A DNA stretch of 64,000 nt from Nannocystis exedens (GTDB lineage: Bacteria; Myxococcota_A; Polyangia; Nannocystales; Nannocystaceae). This document shows positions 8,253 through 20,014 of the stretch, one piece after another (the first letter of the stretch is position 1; every line of letters starts with the position of its first letter). The stretch lies in the NCBI RefSeq assembly GCF_002343915.1, contig NZ_NETK01000001.1:4164001-4228000 (forward strand). Direction: 5' to 3'. The notes below the pieces were generated by a model. The model was given only the letters and a program-made list of their open reading frames with translations, searched no databases and was not told where the DNA came from. The position numbers were made by a program, and so were the translations under genes.

Positions 8253-8906
8253 ATGTCCCGGCCGCACAGCCCCGAGCTTATCCTCGTCATCGGCGACAAG
8301 CGCAAGTCGTCGTGGAGCCTCCGCCCCTGGCTCGCGCTGCGGGCCACCGGTTACCCCTTCCGCGAGCGCAAGATCCTCCTCGATCGCGACACCACGCGGG
8401 CCGAGCTCGAGGCCGCCTCGCCGACCGCGAAGGTGCCGGTGCTCCTCGACGGCGAGCTGGCGATCTGGGAGTCGCTGGCGATCTGCGAGACGCTCGCCGA
8501 GTGGTTCCCCGCCGCCGGGCTCTGGCCCGCGGACCCCGGCGTCCGCGCGCAGGCGCGCAGCGCGGCGACCGAGATGCACGGCGGCTTTGCCAGCCTGCGG
8601 CGCGAGTTCCCGATGGACCTGACGCTGCGCACGCGGGCCACGCCGTCGACCGCGACGCAGCTCGAGATCGACCGGATCTGCCAGCTGTGGCGCGACTGTC
8701 GGGCTCGCTTCGGGGCCGGCGGCGACATGCTCTTTGGGACATGGTCGATCGTCGACTGCATGTACGCCCCGGTCGCCACCCGCTTCCGCAGCTACGGCGT
8801 CGCGCTCGACCCCGTGTGCGCGACCTACGTCGACGCGGTCCTCGCCACCCCCGACATGCGCGCGTGGACCGACGAGGCCGAGCTCGAGGCCGGCGAAATC
8901 CCCTGA
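8253..8906 (+). CDS. Glutathione S-transferase family protein
   Basis: A 217-residue cytosolic GST. The N-terminal thioredoxin-like domain shows DKRKSSWSLRPWLALRATG (Ser near the catalytic position), SPTAKVPVLLDGELAIWESLAI with the cis-Pro and ES motif that binds the glutathione gamma-glutamyl group, then the all-helical C-terminal domain with FGTWSIVDCMYAPVATRF. Length is normal. Start ATG at 8253 is preceded by GGAGC. This clade (beta/zeta-like, YfcF-related) acts on glutathione conjugates or isomerises metabolites; the actual substrate is not deducible. Confidence 0.88.
   Translation: MSRPHSPELILVIGDKRKSSWSLRPWLALRATGYPFRERKILLDRDTTRAELEAASPTAKVPVLLDGELAIWESLAICETLAEWFPAAGLWPADPGVRAQARSAATEMHGGFASLRREFPMDLTLRTRATPSTATQLEIDRICQLWRDCRARFGAGGDMLFGTWSIVDCMYAPVATRFRSYGVALDPVCATYVDAVLATPDMRAWTDEAELEAGEIP
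8724..8744 (+). repeat. In-gene dyad element in the GST gene
   Basis: GACATGCTC-TTT-GGGACATGG encodes DMLFGTW, which are ordinary residues for this family position, but the TTT and ACA codons break the local C/G third-base rule. This copy is therefore fitted to existing protein sequence rather than an insertion. Confidence 0.5.
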
Positions 8907-9033
8907 GCGCGGGCCGCCGCGCGGCCCTGTGAGCGCCGGCGCGGGCGGCTCACCGGGCTCGGCCGTGACGCCGCGGCTTGCACGGCGCGCCGACCGGGAC
9001 CAAGACATGGCGCCGCGCGGCGGTAGAGGTGCC

Positions 9034-9852
9034 ATGTTCGACAAGCTCCGAGACCTGCGTCGCCACCTCGGCGACCGATCCGATTGGCCTGATGAAGTCA
9101 ACGTGCATCCGCTCGAGCGCGCCGCCTCCTTGGCCGGCGCCGTCGGTTGCTTCGCGCTGGCGGCCGTGCGTCGCACCTGGGGCAGCATCCCGGTGCTCGC
9201 CCTCGGCGGCGCGCTGCTGCACCGGGCGGTCACCGGCCACAGCCTGCTCTACGCCCGCCTCAAGGTCAGCACGGCCCACGGCGTGCGGGGTCCCAGCGCC
9301 AGCGTGCCCCACCACCAGGGCGTCAAGCTGGTGCACACGCTCACGGTGCGCCAGCCGCCCGAGCGCGTCTACCGGTTCTGGCGCGAGCTCGACAACCTGC
9401 CGCGCTTCATGCATCACCTCGAGTCGGTCACCGTGCTCGACGAACGCCGCTCGCGCTGGCGCGTGCGCGGCCCGGCCGACATCTCGGTGTCGTGGGACGC
9501 GGAGATCATCAACGACGTCCCGGGCGAGCTGATCGCCTGGCGCTCGCTCGAGGGCGCCGAGGTGCCGAACGCTGGCTCGGTCCGGTTCGAGCGCGGCGTC
9601 GGCGGTCACACCACGCGGATCACCGTCAACCTCGAGTACCACCCGCCGGCCGGTGTGATCGGCAACATGATCTCCAGCGCGCTCGGGGCCAACCCCGAGA
9701 AGCAGATCGAGTCCGACCTGCAGCGCTTCAAGGAGCTGCTCGAGACCAACGTGCCGCACGCCGACGCGCCGCAGCGCGGCCGCCTGCGCGACGTCCGGGA
9801 CCTCGAGACCGCCCGCCAGGTGCTCCAGCTCGACGACCTGACCAAGAACTGA
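9034..9852 (+). CDS. SRPBCC/polyketide-cyclase-like membrane-anchored protein
   Basis: A 272-residue protein. The N-terminal 80 residues contain two hydrophobic segments (SLAGAVGCFALAAVRRTW and IPVLALGGALLHRAVTG), resembling the DUF2892/YgaP-type membrane region. Residues about 100-245 form a START-like SRPBCC domain (VHTLTVRQPPERVYRFWREL, LDNLPRFMHHLESV, ITVNLEYHPPAGVIGNMI), which binds hydrophobic ligands. The same pairing of a DUF2892 head and cyclase/dehydrase-like tail is common in proteobacteria. I chose ATG 9034 because AGAGGT precedes it; an in-frame ATG at 9007 lacks a ribosome site. Ligand unknown. Confidence 0.82.
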   Translation: MFDKLRDLRRHLGDRSDWPDEVNVHPLERAASLAGAVGCFALAAVRRTWGSIPVLALGGALLHRAVTGHSLLYARLKVSTAHGVRGPSASVPHHQGVKLVHTLTVRQPPERVYRFWRELDNLPRFMHHLESVTVLDERRSRWRVRGPADISVSWDAEIINDVPGELIAWRSLEGAEVPNAGSVRFERGVGGHTTRITVNLEYHPPAGVIGNMISSALGANPEKQIESDLQRFKELLETNVPHADAPQRGRLRDVRDLETARQVLQLDDLTKN

Positions 9853-9993
9853 GCCGTCGTCGCGCGGACGGCCCGCATGGCCACGCGCGGCGAGTTCCAT
9901 CGACGCGCCGGGGCTCGAGCCGGACGCGAACGATCACCCCTCCCCTGCGCCGCCCGGCTTGTCCCGAGTCGGGCGGCGTGATGCTGTGAGAGC

Positions 9994-11724
9994 ATGATCG
10001 AACGCTGCCGAGCCGCTCTCCGCACGGGCGTCCCGATGCTGCTGCTCACGGCTTGCGGCCCCGAGCCCGGCGAACCGTCGACCACCAGCGACGACGCGAC
10101 CACGAGCACGGGCATCACCACTGACGCGACCGCCTCGACGACCGCGGTCGAGCCGACCACCACCGACGCGCCGACCACCACCGACGCGCCGACCACCACC
10201 GACGCCCTGCCCGTCGACTGTCTCGAGGGCGACGTCGACATCCGCGAGCACGACACCGAGGCTGCGATCGCCGCGCTGGCGGGCGTCGAGTGCATCACCG
10301 GCTTCCTGTCGATCCTCAACGTCGACCGCCCCGACCTCAAGGGCCTCGAGTCGCTGCGGCAGGTCGGGGGATACCTCGACATCAGCCAAAGCGAGTTCGT
10401 CTCGCTCGCCGGGCTCGAGAACCTCGAGCGCGTCGGTCACCTCGGCATCACGCTGGACTCCGCCCTCACGGACATCAGCGCCCTGGCGAACCTGCAGGAG
10501 ATCACCGGCGGCGGCCTGAACCTGTCCGGCGTCCCGATCACCGGCTTGCCGTTTCACAACCTCACCCACATCGCCGGCTCGGTCACGATTCACCACACCG
10601 CCCTCACGTCGCTCGCGGGCCTCGACGCGCTGGCGTCGATCGGCGGCCACCTCGACATCACGTTCAACCACGCGCTGACCAGCCTCGCGGGGCTGGGGAG
10701 CCTCGCCTCCGTCGGGGAGTTCATGCTCGTCCGTCACGACCCGGAGCTCCTCGACCTCTCCGGCCTCGCCGCACTCACCGACATCGGCGAGCGGCTCGAG
10801 ATCGAGGACAACGACGCGCTCCAGACCCTCGGCGAGCTGCCGCTCGCCGCGGTCGGGGGCGACCTGCGGATCGTCGACAACGACGCGCTCCAGACCCTCG
10901 GCGCGCTCGCGCTGGGCTCCGTCGGCGGCGACCTCGAGCTCGCCGGCAACGACGCGCTCGCCGATCTGGCCGGCTTCGAGTCGCTGACCACGATCGGCGC
11001 GGCGCTCGAGATCCAGGACAACGACGCCCTGGCCGCCGCGGCGGGATTCCCCGCGCTCGCGTCGGTCGGCACCGTCGCCGTCGAGTTCAACGGCGCCCTG
11101 ACCGAGCTGGCCGGGTTCGACGCGCTGGTCGCCGTCGAGACCCTGCGGATCTACGGCAACGCGGCGCTGACGAAGGTCGCCGGCTTCGACGCCTTGACGT
11201 CCAGCCCCGGGTGCGTCGAGATCGCCGACAACGACGCGTTGACGACGCTCGCCGCGTTCCCGAAGCTGCAGCAGATCCGGCGCATCGACCTGGTGGACAA
11301 CCCGGCGCTCGCCTCGCTGGTCGGGCTCGGGCAGCTCGAGACGGTCGACGAGCGGCTCACGCTCTCGGCCCTTGCGATCACCGACCTCTCGGACCTCGCG
11401 TCGCTGCGGAGCGCCGCCCTCGACATCCGGGTCAACCCCGCGCTCGCGAGCCTCGCCGGGCTCGAGGGCCTGGAGAGCGCGCAGTTCGTGGCCGTCGACT
11501 TCAACCCCGCGCTCACGTCGGTCGCCGCCCTTCAGATCGGCGTGGGCGGCTCGCTGGCGACCACCGAGTCGCTGAGCATCGTCGGCAACGAGGCGCTCGC
11601 CACCTGCGGCGCCGTCGCCGTCCCGGAGGCGATGACGGTGATGCCGACCATCCTCTGCATCCTCGGCAACGAGGCCGACGTCTGCCCCGACATCGACGAG
11701 AACTGCCTCGTCGCGACGCCGTAG
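9994..11724 (+). CDS. Receptor-L-domain/LRR-like surface lipoprotein
   Basis: A 576-residue lipoprotein with a short signal ending LLLTAC, then a Thr/Asp-rich linker (TTDAPTTTDAPTTTDAL) and a long solenoid of about 22-24 residue repeats. Repeat units carry phrases such as LAGLENLERVGHL, NDALQTLGELPL and NDALADLAGFESL, typical of receptor L-domain/LRR-like beta-solenoids. The C-terminal part holds several Cys (CGAVAVPEAM, CILGNEADVC, CPDIDENC is overlapping) that would cap the solenoid. Similar proteins are abundant in myxobacteria and are thought to bind ligands or prey surfaces (inference). It is convergent with the next gene, with a palindrome between them. Confidence 0.8.
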   Translation: MIERCRAALRTGVPMLLLTACGPEPGEPSTTSDDATTSTGITTDATASTTAVEPTTTDAPTTTDAPTTTDALPVDCLEGDVDIREHDTEAAIAALAGVECITGFLSILNVDRPDLKGLESLRQVGGYLDISQSEFVSLAGLENLERVGHLGITLDSALTDISALANLQEITGGGLNLSGVPITGLPFHNLTHIAGSVTIHHTALTSLAGLDALASIGGHLDITFNHALTSLAGLGSLASVGEFMLVRHDPELLDLSGLAALTDIGERLEIEDNDALQTLGELPLAAVGGDLRIVDNDALQTLGALALGSVGGDLELAGNDALADLAGFESLTTIGAALEIQDNDALAAAAGFPALASVGTVAVEFNGALTELAGFDALVAVETLRIYGNAALTKVAGFDALTSSPGCVEIADNDALTTLAAFPKLQQIRRIDLVDNPALASLVGLGQLETVDERLTLSALAITDLSDLASLRSAALDIRVNPALASLAGLEGLESAQFVAVDFNPALTSVAALQIGVGGSLATTESLSIVGNEALATCGAVAVPEAMTVMPTILCILGNEADVCPDIDENCLVATP

Positions 11725-11738
11725 CTACGTGTTCTAAA

Positions 11739-11762
11739 GGACATGCCCCATGAAGCATGTCC
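11739..11762. terminator. Dyad element hairpin between convergent genes
   Basis: GGACATGC (11739-11746) pairs perfectly with GCATGTCC (11755-11762) over an 8-base loop, with AAA before and CTT after. Placed in the 57-base convergent gap, it is a plausible bidirectional terminator and a clean example of the dispersed element. Confidence 0.65.
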
Positions 11763-11781
11763 CTTGCGCCACCTCACCCTG

Positions 11782-12186
11782 TCAATAGTCGCGCCGGGCC
11801 CCGACCGCGCCGCCGATCCTGCCCGGGATCAGGCACGCGAACGGGGTGGCGAGGACGAGCCAGGCCGGGTGCGGGATGACCCACAGGTTCATCGCGCTGG
11901 CGACGAGGAGCACGGCGCCGACGATCACCCCGAAGCGCTGCGGCCGGCGGCCGCTGGCGGCCAGCGCGGCCACGGCCCCGCCGCAGAAGGCGCCGGCGGC
12001 CCAGGCGATCGGCACGAAGGCGAGGGCGAGGAACGGAGCGTGCTCGATGTAATCGCGGATGGCCTTTGGGTCATCCAGCCGGAGGTCGGCCGGCGGCGGA
12101 TAAACGGCGTGGCCGATAAGTTCGACGATCATGATCGCGAACACGGCGACCGCGACCCCGAGGACCACTGCGAACAGGTTGCGCAT
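11782..12186 (-). CDS. Small four-helix membrane protein
   Basis: A 134-residue integral membrane protein with four predicted membrane spans: near residues 4-22 (FAVVLGVAVAVFAIMIVELI), 50-70 (FLALAFVPIAWAAGAFCGG), 85-103 (GVIVGAVLLVASAMNLWVI) and 107-125. The loop YPPPADLRLDDPKAIRDYIEH is periplasmic or cytoplasmic. I do not recognise a named family. It lies 79 bases downstream of secA on the same strand, so it could be cotranscribed. Confidence 0.7.
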   Translation of the reverse strand: MRNLFAVVLGVAVAVFAIMIVELIGHAVYPPPADLRLDDPKAIRDYIEHAPFLALAFVPIAWAAGAFCGGAVAALAASGRRPQRFGVIVGAVLLVASAMNLWVIPHPAWLVLATPFACLIPGRIGGAVGARRDY

Positions 12187-12265
12187 GGCCGGGAAGGTAC
12201 TCCCCGGCGCCGTGAGCGGCAACGGCCGTCGCGGGGGCGGCGGGGCCGGCCATGCGTCCGGACAC

Positions 12266-15385
<3,120 letters not shown>

Positions 15386-15494
15386 GGCGGGCCGTGCGCG
15401 GGGCAAAGGGTACGGGCGAGGCGCGCCCGTGTCCACGCGGCATGATCGCAGAAGAAAGGCGATAACTGACACGCCCGCTGGTACTGTCGCCGCC

Positions 15495-16430
15495 GTGAAG
15501 GCCGCTCTCGTGCGTCCGCCCCCGTCTGGCCCCAGCGGCCGCGTCGTCGTCGTGGCCCCGTCCGGCCCCGTCCCCGAGCCCAGGCTCGCCGAGGGCCTGG
15601 CCGTCCTGCGCGACTTGCAGATCGGTGAGATCTCGCTCGCGGCCAACCTGGGCGTGAAGACCGGCTATTTCGCCGGCGAGGACGCCGTCCGCCTGGCCGC
15701 GCTGCAGGCGGCGCTCGACGACCCCGAGGTGACCGCGATCGTGTGCGCGCGCGGCGGCTACGGGCTGACCCGCCTGCTCCCGCACCTGCGCGCGGAGCGG
15801 TTTCAGGCCGCGCCCAAGCTGCTGGTCGGCTTCTCCGACGCGACCGCGCTGCTGTGCTGGGCCCTCGGCGCCGGCGTGTGCAGCGTCCACGGGCCGGTGG
15901 TGACGCAGCTGTCCGCGCTGCCGCCGGCCGACGGCCTGCGCCTCGCGGCGCTGATGCGCGGCGAGCTCCCCGCCCCCCTGACCGGCGACGAGGGCGTCGG
16001 CGAGGCTCGCGTGGCCGCGCCGCTCGTGCCGGCCAACCTCGAGGTGCTGCGCTCGCTGGTCGGCACGCCGTGGATGCCCGATTTGGCCGGCACGATCGTG
16101 GCGCTCGAGGAGATCGGGGAGCGGCCCTACCGCATCGACCGCGCGCTGACGCAGCTCATCACCAGCGGCGCATTCGCCAAAGTGCGCGGGTTCGCGATCG
16201 GTCAGCTGTACGCCTGCGAGGAGCCGCCCGCCGGCAACCCCGACAGCCCGAACGCGCGCGCGGTGGTCCGCGAACGCCTGCAGGCGCTCGGAGTGCCGCT
16301 GGTGTTCGGCTTGCCCTTCGGACACCTGCCGCACGAGCACGCGGCCCTGCCCTGCGGCGCCCGCGTCGAGCTCGACCCCCGGCGCGCGACGCTGTCGCTG
16401 CTCGAGCCGGTCACCGTCCGCCCCGGATGA
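15495..16430 (+). CDS. LD-carboxypeptidase (S66, LdcA-like)
   Basis: A 311-residue cytosolic serine peptidase that trims the terminal D-Ala from tetrapeptide murein fragments during wall recycling. Family motifs: [22 protein letters not shown] (nucleophile Ser), the Glu in [17 protein letters not shown], and the His in [19 protein letters not shown] chose the GTG at 15495 because the S66 core begins soon after; the frame is open upstream into secA's 5' region. The first 20 residues are a Pro-rich extension. It is divergent from secA and its last 20 bases overlap the convergent lipoprotein gene. Confidence 0.88.
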   Translation: MKAALVRPPPSGPSGRVVVVAPSGPVPEPRLAEGLAVLRDLQIGEISLAANLGVKTGYFAGEDAVRLAALQAALDDPEVTAIVCARGGYGLTRLLPHLRAERFQAAPKLLVGFSDATALLCWALGAGVCSVHGPVVTQLSALPPADGLRLAALMRGELPAPLTGDEGVGEARVAAPLVPANLEVLRSLVGTPWMPDLAGTIVALEEIGERPYRIDRALTQLITSGAFAKVRGFAIGQLYACEEPPAGNPDSPNARAVVRERLQALGVPLVFGLPFGHLPHEHAALPCGARVELDPRRATLSLLEPVTVRPG

Positions 16431-17115
16431 GCTTCGGCGCGAGGCTACCGCCGAGCAGGTGGTCGAGCGCGGCCTGGGCCTCGGCTCGCGTCGCCACCGC
16501 GGCGAGCGGGATCTCGAGCTCGCCGGTCGTCAGCGGCTCGCGGATCGTCGGCGCCATCAACACCTCGTCGTCCTGGACCACCGCGAGCCGATGCCCGCGC
16601 TGCTCGGCGGTCAGCGCCGCGAGGCGCTGGCCGTCCTCGGGCGTCAGGCGCACGTGGATCCGCGGCCGGGCGTCGGGGCCCTCGACGAGCTCGGCGGCCG
16701 CCAGCTTGCGCAGCGCGAGGCCGCCGGCCCGGACGCAGTGCATGCGCCAGTAGGTCCGGCCCTCGCCGTCGCGCAGGCGCTCGTAGCCGAACTCCTGGTC
16801 GGCCGGCGGGGCGAGCTCGGGGTGCGTGCGGATGTAGTCCTCGAGGACATGTTTCTCGGGACCTGTCGCGAAGTGCTCTTCAAGGGTCGGCCCGCCGTCG
16901 ACGCCGGCGACCACGCTCGACTCGACCTCGAGGCCCGACTGCGGATCGGCGCGCACGGCCTCGGCGACCCGCCTCAGCGCGCCCTTCGAATCGTCGACCG
17001 GGGTGAGCACCAGCGGCCGCTGCAACTCGACCTCGGTCTTCGCCGCGCCGCCGCAGCCGGTCGTGACGGCGGCCGGGGCGAGCGCGAGCGCGAGGACGAG
17101 CAGCGAGCGGAGCAT
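16411..17115 (-). CDS. Lipoprotein with SecD-P1-head-like domain
   Basis: A 234-residue lipoprotein (signal ending AAVTTGC). The C-terminal third (about 150-215) closely follows the periplasmic P1 head subdomain of SecD: VRLTPEDGQRLAALTAEQ, GHRLAVVQDDEVLMAP and TIREPLTTGELEI match the SecD pattern of a strand, a helix and an exposed binding loop. No SecD membrane region is present, so this is a detached, lipid-anchored version, in the neighbourhood of secA. It may bind unfolded exported proteins or modulate translocation (inference). Its 3' end overlaps the LD-carboxypeptidase stop by 20 bases. A dyad element lies in its middle linker. Confidence 0.75.
   Translation of the reverse strand: MLRSLLVLALALAPAAVTTGCGGAAKTEVELQRPLVLTPVDDSKGALRRVAEAVRADPQSGLEVESSVVAGVDGGPTLEEHFATGPEKHVLEDYIRTHPELAPPADQEFGYERLRDGEGRTYWRMHCVRAGGLALRKLAAAELVEGPDARPRIHVRLTPEDGQRLAALTAEQRGHRLAVVQDDEVLMAPTIREPLTTGELEIPLAAVATRAEAQAALDHLLGGSLAPKLIRGGR
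16845..16868 (-). repeat. In-gene dyad element in the SecD-like lipoprotein
   Basis: GGACATGT-TTCTC-GGGACCTGTCG on the plus strand. On the coding strand it gives the codon run GCG ACA GGT CCC GAG AAA CAT GTC, with ACA, GGT, AAA and CAT all locally rare. Confidence 0.5.
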
Positions 17116-17628
17116 GACCGCAAGATAGCCGGCACGAGGCCGCAGCGGTCGACGCCGGCGGAGCGAGCGTCGTTGCTCACTCGCACGAAGTCACCTGCGA
17201 GGGCGGGCGAAACGAGGCGGTCCGGGAGGCCCGCGTGTCCACGGCAGGCTGCGAAGCGCAGACCGGGCTCAAGCAGAGGTGGGCTCCGCGGCCGAGCTCG
17301 ATGCGCGGACCGTCGCTGCACGCTCGGGCGCGTCGGACCAGGGCCGCGAGCGCATCGGGGGCGGACGCTGGGAGCCTGCCGCACGGTCTCGCGCTGATCG
17401 CCGCATCGGGCATGGCCCGCTCGCGGCTGCGCTCGCCGGCATCACCGCGACGAGACGCGCGAATCGATGCGCGACGAGCGGAGCGAGCGCGGCTGAGGCG
17501 CGGATCGCCGGTGGAATTTTTGCGACCTCCGCCGGGTGCCCGGGTCCTCGGAGCGGAGAGAGCGGCCGACGGCGCCGCAAACTCCGCGGTCTCACCACAC
17601 GGATCTCCCGCCCTCAGAAGGATCGTCG
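17116..17628. other. 513-base intergenic stretch without a gene
   Basis: Between two divergent lipoprotein genes. Open frames exist on both strands but their composition (Arg/Ala/Ser-rich, no domain) and lack of start signals argue against coding. Short words such as GACGAGCGGAGCGAGCGCGG recur as partial inverted and direct repeats. The only clear signal is AGAAGGA at the right end, the ribosome site for the next gene. Confidence 0.5.
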
Positions 17629-18540
17629 ATGTCCACGTCGCGCTCACTCCTCGCGCTCCCTGTTCTCCTCGGTTTCGCGTGCGGCGGCAACGTCGTCGAC
17701 AGCGATCGCGCCACGCTCGCCGTGATGGCGGTGCCGGCGACCGCCGGCGTGGCGGTCACCGACGTCGAGCTGAAGGTCGTCGAGCTCCGCCGCGACGACG
17801 GCAGCACGTACAAGAGCCTGAGCGTCAAGTTCGCGGCCGCGGGCGAGGCGCTGAAGAACTACAGGCCGGGCGTCAAGTACAGCTGCGTCGTCGGCGATGT
17901 CGTCCTCACCGAGGGCTTCGTCGCCTATGGCAACGCGCCCGTCGACGGCAAGCTCAGCCTGGACATCATGATGGCGGAGCTCGACGACTACCTGCGCTCG
18001 ACCGGCAGCGACGAACCTTCCGCTTGCGAGCTCGATCTGCGGCTCGAGGAGAACGGCCCGCCGGTGCCGGGGAGGAAGCAGCAGCCGCTCGGGAAGCTGT
18101 GCTACCGCAAGGTCGACGGCACGCGAGCGCTCGCCGAGGGCGCCTGCCCGGCGGACGTCGTGCCGCGCACGCCGCAGGCCGGCAGGACGCTGACGGCGAA
18201 GGTCGTCAGCGCGCGGCCGCCCAGGGACGGCTCGAACGGCCCGATCTTCGGCAGCCTGCTGACCCTCCATGGTCCGCTGCCCGCCGCCGGCTTCTCGGTC
18301 ACGCTCGCCGCGACCTGCGACAGCAGACCGGGCCAGATGACGCTCGGCCGCGGCCACTTCGACGCGCTCGAGCGCGGCGAGTCGATCTGGCGCACCGGAA
18401 CGCTGCAAACGCCCGGCGCGGCCGCGGGCGAGGCGAAGCAGTGCGACATCACGATCCGCATGAAGGAGGGCGAGACGAGCACCGAGCTCGCCCGACACTG
18501 CCATCGCGGCGGATCGCTGACGGATGGAGCGTGCGAGTGA
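17629..18540 (+). CDS. Hypothetical lipoprotein
   Basis: A 303-residue lipoprotein (MSTSRSLLALPVLLGFAC) with AAGGA nine bases before the ATG. The mature part begins with a beta-rich region reminiscent of carboxypeptidase-regulatory or Ig-like folds (ATAGVAVTDVELKVVELRRD), and contains four or five Cys in the second half (CELDLRLEENG, CYRKVDG, CPADVVPRT, CDSRPGQM, CDITIRMKEG). Codon third-position bias is a little weaker than in neighbours. No known family recognised. The gene stands alone, followed by a hairpin. Confidence 0.65.
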   Translation: MSTSRSLLALPVLLGFACGGNVVDSDRATLAVMAVPATAGVAVTDVELKVVELRRDDGSTYKSLSVKFAAAGEALKNYRPGVKYSCVVGDVVLTEGFVAYGNAPVDGKLSLDIMMAELDDYLRSTGSDEPSACELDLRLEENGPPVPGRKQQPLGKLCYRKVDGTRALAEGACPADVVPRTPQAGRTLTAKVVSARPPRDGSNGPIFGSLLTLHGPLPAAGFSVTLAATCDSRPGQMTLGRGHFDALERGESIWRTGTLQTPGAAAGEAKQCDITIRMKEGETSTELARHCHRGGSLTDGACE

Positions 18541-18606
18541 GTGCTCGAGCCGAGGTCTCTTCCGCAGGGCTCGTCGCTGTCCGCTCGATGCGCGACCGCG
18601 GGGTGA

Positions 18607-18650
18607 AGGTCGCAATCCGAGCGACGCGAGCGGCTGCGCCATTGCGACCT
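18607..18650. repeat. Inverted repeat AGGTCGCAAT / ATTGCGACCT
   Basis: A perfect 10-base inverted repeat with a 24-base loop, 66 bases after the lipoprotein stop. No T tract follows, so it is either a weak hairpin terminator or a protein-binding dyad. The rest of the 228-base gap before the CPCC gene shows nothing else. Confidence 0.4.
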
Positions 18651-18768
18651 CAGCTTCGGGGCTCATGACTCCGCCACCGTTCGCGCTGTGTGCCGCAGTG
18701 CGCGATCGATCAGCGGGCCGCGGCTGACCGCCTCCTCGACCGCGGAATTTGCGAAAATCCGCCCCCGC

Positions 18769-19242
18769 ATGGCGCGGCGAGACAAGCGACGAGAGGCACC
18801 GGCGCCCCCGCTCACCCCGGAGGAGGTCGAGCTGCTCGCCGAGTTTACTCGCCGGCGCTCCGCCTTCGAGGCCGCGCTGGAAGCCAGCAACATCCTCCAC
18901 CACAAGCACACCTGCTCAGTGTGCGGCTTCCCGACCCTGAGCGAGCGCGCGAGCTACGAAGTGTGCGTCGTCTGCTTGTGGGAGGATGACGGCGAGGGAG
19001 GCGACCCGAACCGCGTCAGTTTGCCCAACAACGGCGCGTCGCCGACCCAGGCCCGCCTCCACGCGTCCGAGATGCTGCGAAGGTTCGAACAGTCGCACGC
19101 GCTCGACGGCACGATCGACGACATCGTCCGCGCCATCAAGGCCTTCGAGGCTCGCTGGCGCCGCGGTGACGCGAGCATCGTCGAGGACGACTTCACCGCG
19201 AACCTGCGCAACGCCGTGCCCACCCGCCCGCGTTCGCCTTGA
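18769..19242 (+). CDS. CPCC-family cysteine-rich protein
   Basis: A 157-residue cytosolic protein with the CPCC-domain signature: CSVCGFPTLSERASYEVC, then CLWEDDGEGGDPNRVSLPNNG and a helical tail. The four Cys (CxxC...CxxC) likely bind zinc. The N-terminal 45 residues are a charged helix (RRDKRREAPAPPLTPEEVELL). Such proteins are widespread small genes, sometimes next to toxins as candidate immunity proteins, but no toxin is adjacent here. Start ATG at 18769 has no strong ribosome site; an upstream in-frame start exists but adds no recognisable sequence. Confidence 0.75.
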   Translation: MARRDKRREAPAPPLTPEEVELLAEFTRRRSAFEAALEASNILHHKHTCSVCGFPTLSERASYEVCVVCLWEDDGEGGDPNRVSLPNNGASPTQARLHASEMLRRFEQSHALDGTIDDIVRAIKAFEARWRRGDASIVEDDFTANLRNAVPTRPRSP

Positions 19243-19320
19243 CCGCCGCCGGACACGGACATCGTCGACCGACGAGCGAAGGAGCGACGACCGCGGCCTG
19301 CCGCTCACGCTGCCCGGCGA

Positions 19321-19917
19321 TCATGGGCCCGGGAGCAGGCCGGCGCCGCGCAGCAGGCGAGCCACCGCGAGCAGCGGCAGGCCGATGATGCCGGTGAAGT
19401 CGCCGCTGTCGATGCGGGCGAACAGCTTGATGCCGGCGTCCTCGATGCGGAAGCTGCCGGCGCAGTCGAGCGGCTGGTAGCGGCGGACGTACGCCGCGGC
19501 CTCCTCCTCGCCGTAGGGGCGCATGGTCAAGGTCTGGACGTCGACGGCCGTTTCGGTGGCGCCGGAGGCGGCGTCGAGCAGGACCACGCCGGTGATCAGC
19601 TGGAACGTCGCCCCCGACAGGCGCATGAGCTGGACGATCGCCTGGTCTTCGGTACCTGGCTTGTGGAGCAGCTCTCGCCCGGGCCCGATCGCGACCTGGT
19701 CGGCCCCGAGGATCCACGCATTCGGGTTCGTGGTTCGCAGACTCTCCGCCTTCCCCAGGGCGAGCCTGAGGGCGAACGCGTCGGCGCCGAGTTCGCCGAA
19801 GCGCGCGTCCTCGGCCCGCTCGTCGTACGCGGGCGCCGCCGTGAAGAACGGAACATCGAGGCGGGACAGGAGCTCGCGCCGATAGCGCGATGTCGAGGCT
19901 AGAACAAGGTTCCGCAT
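19321..19917 (-). CDS. maf: Maf-family nucleoside triphosphate pyrophosphatase
   Basis: A 198-residue cytosolic enzyme of the Maf/YceF family, which hydrolyses canonical or modified NTPs to NMP and pyrophosphate and affects septation when overproduced. Motifs: LVLASTSRYRRELLSRL at the N-terminus, YDERAED (conserved Glu), ILGADQVAIG (catalytic Asp), KPGTEDQAIVQLMRLSG, and AGSFRIEDAGIKLF near the end. The pattern is nearer YceF than YhdE (inference from the motif CAGSFRIE). Start ATG 19917. Divergent from the winged-helix gene across a 97-base, relatively AT-rich gap that must hold both promoters. Confidence 0.92.
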   Translation of the reverse strand: MRNLVLASTSRYRRELLSRLDVPFFTAAPAYDERAEDARFGELGADAFALRLALGKAESLRTTNPNAWILGADQVAIGPGRELLHKPGTEDQAIVQLMRLSGATFQLITGVVLLDAASGATETAVDVQTLTMRPYGEEEAAAYVRRYQPLDCAGSFRIEDAGIKLFARIDSGDFTGIIGLPLLAVARLLRGAGLLPGP

Positions 19918-20014
19918 CAGTTTTGGCAGCCTCTCACGCCCGGGTGGGCGGTGACGGCGCGATCGAGTTGACCGAAGGTGATGATTTCTTCATGATCGAC
20001 ACCGGAGACTTATT

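Noticed and set aside
17177-17647. Minus-strand gene of about 156 residues
   Set aside because: No domain, low coding bias, overlaps the ribosome site and start of a better-supported gene.
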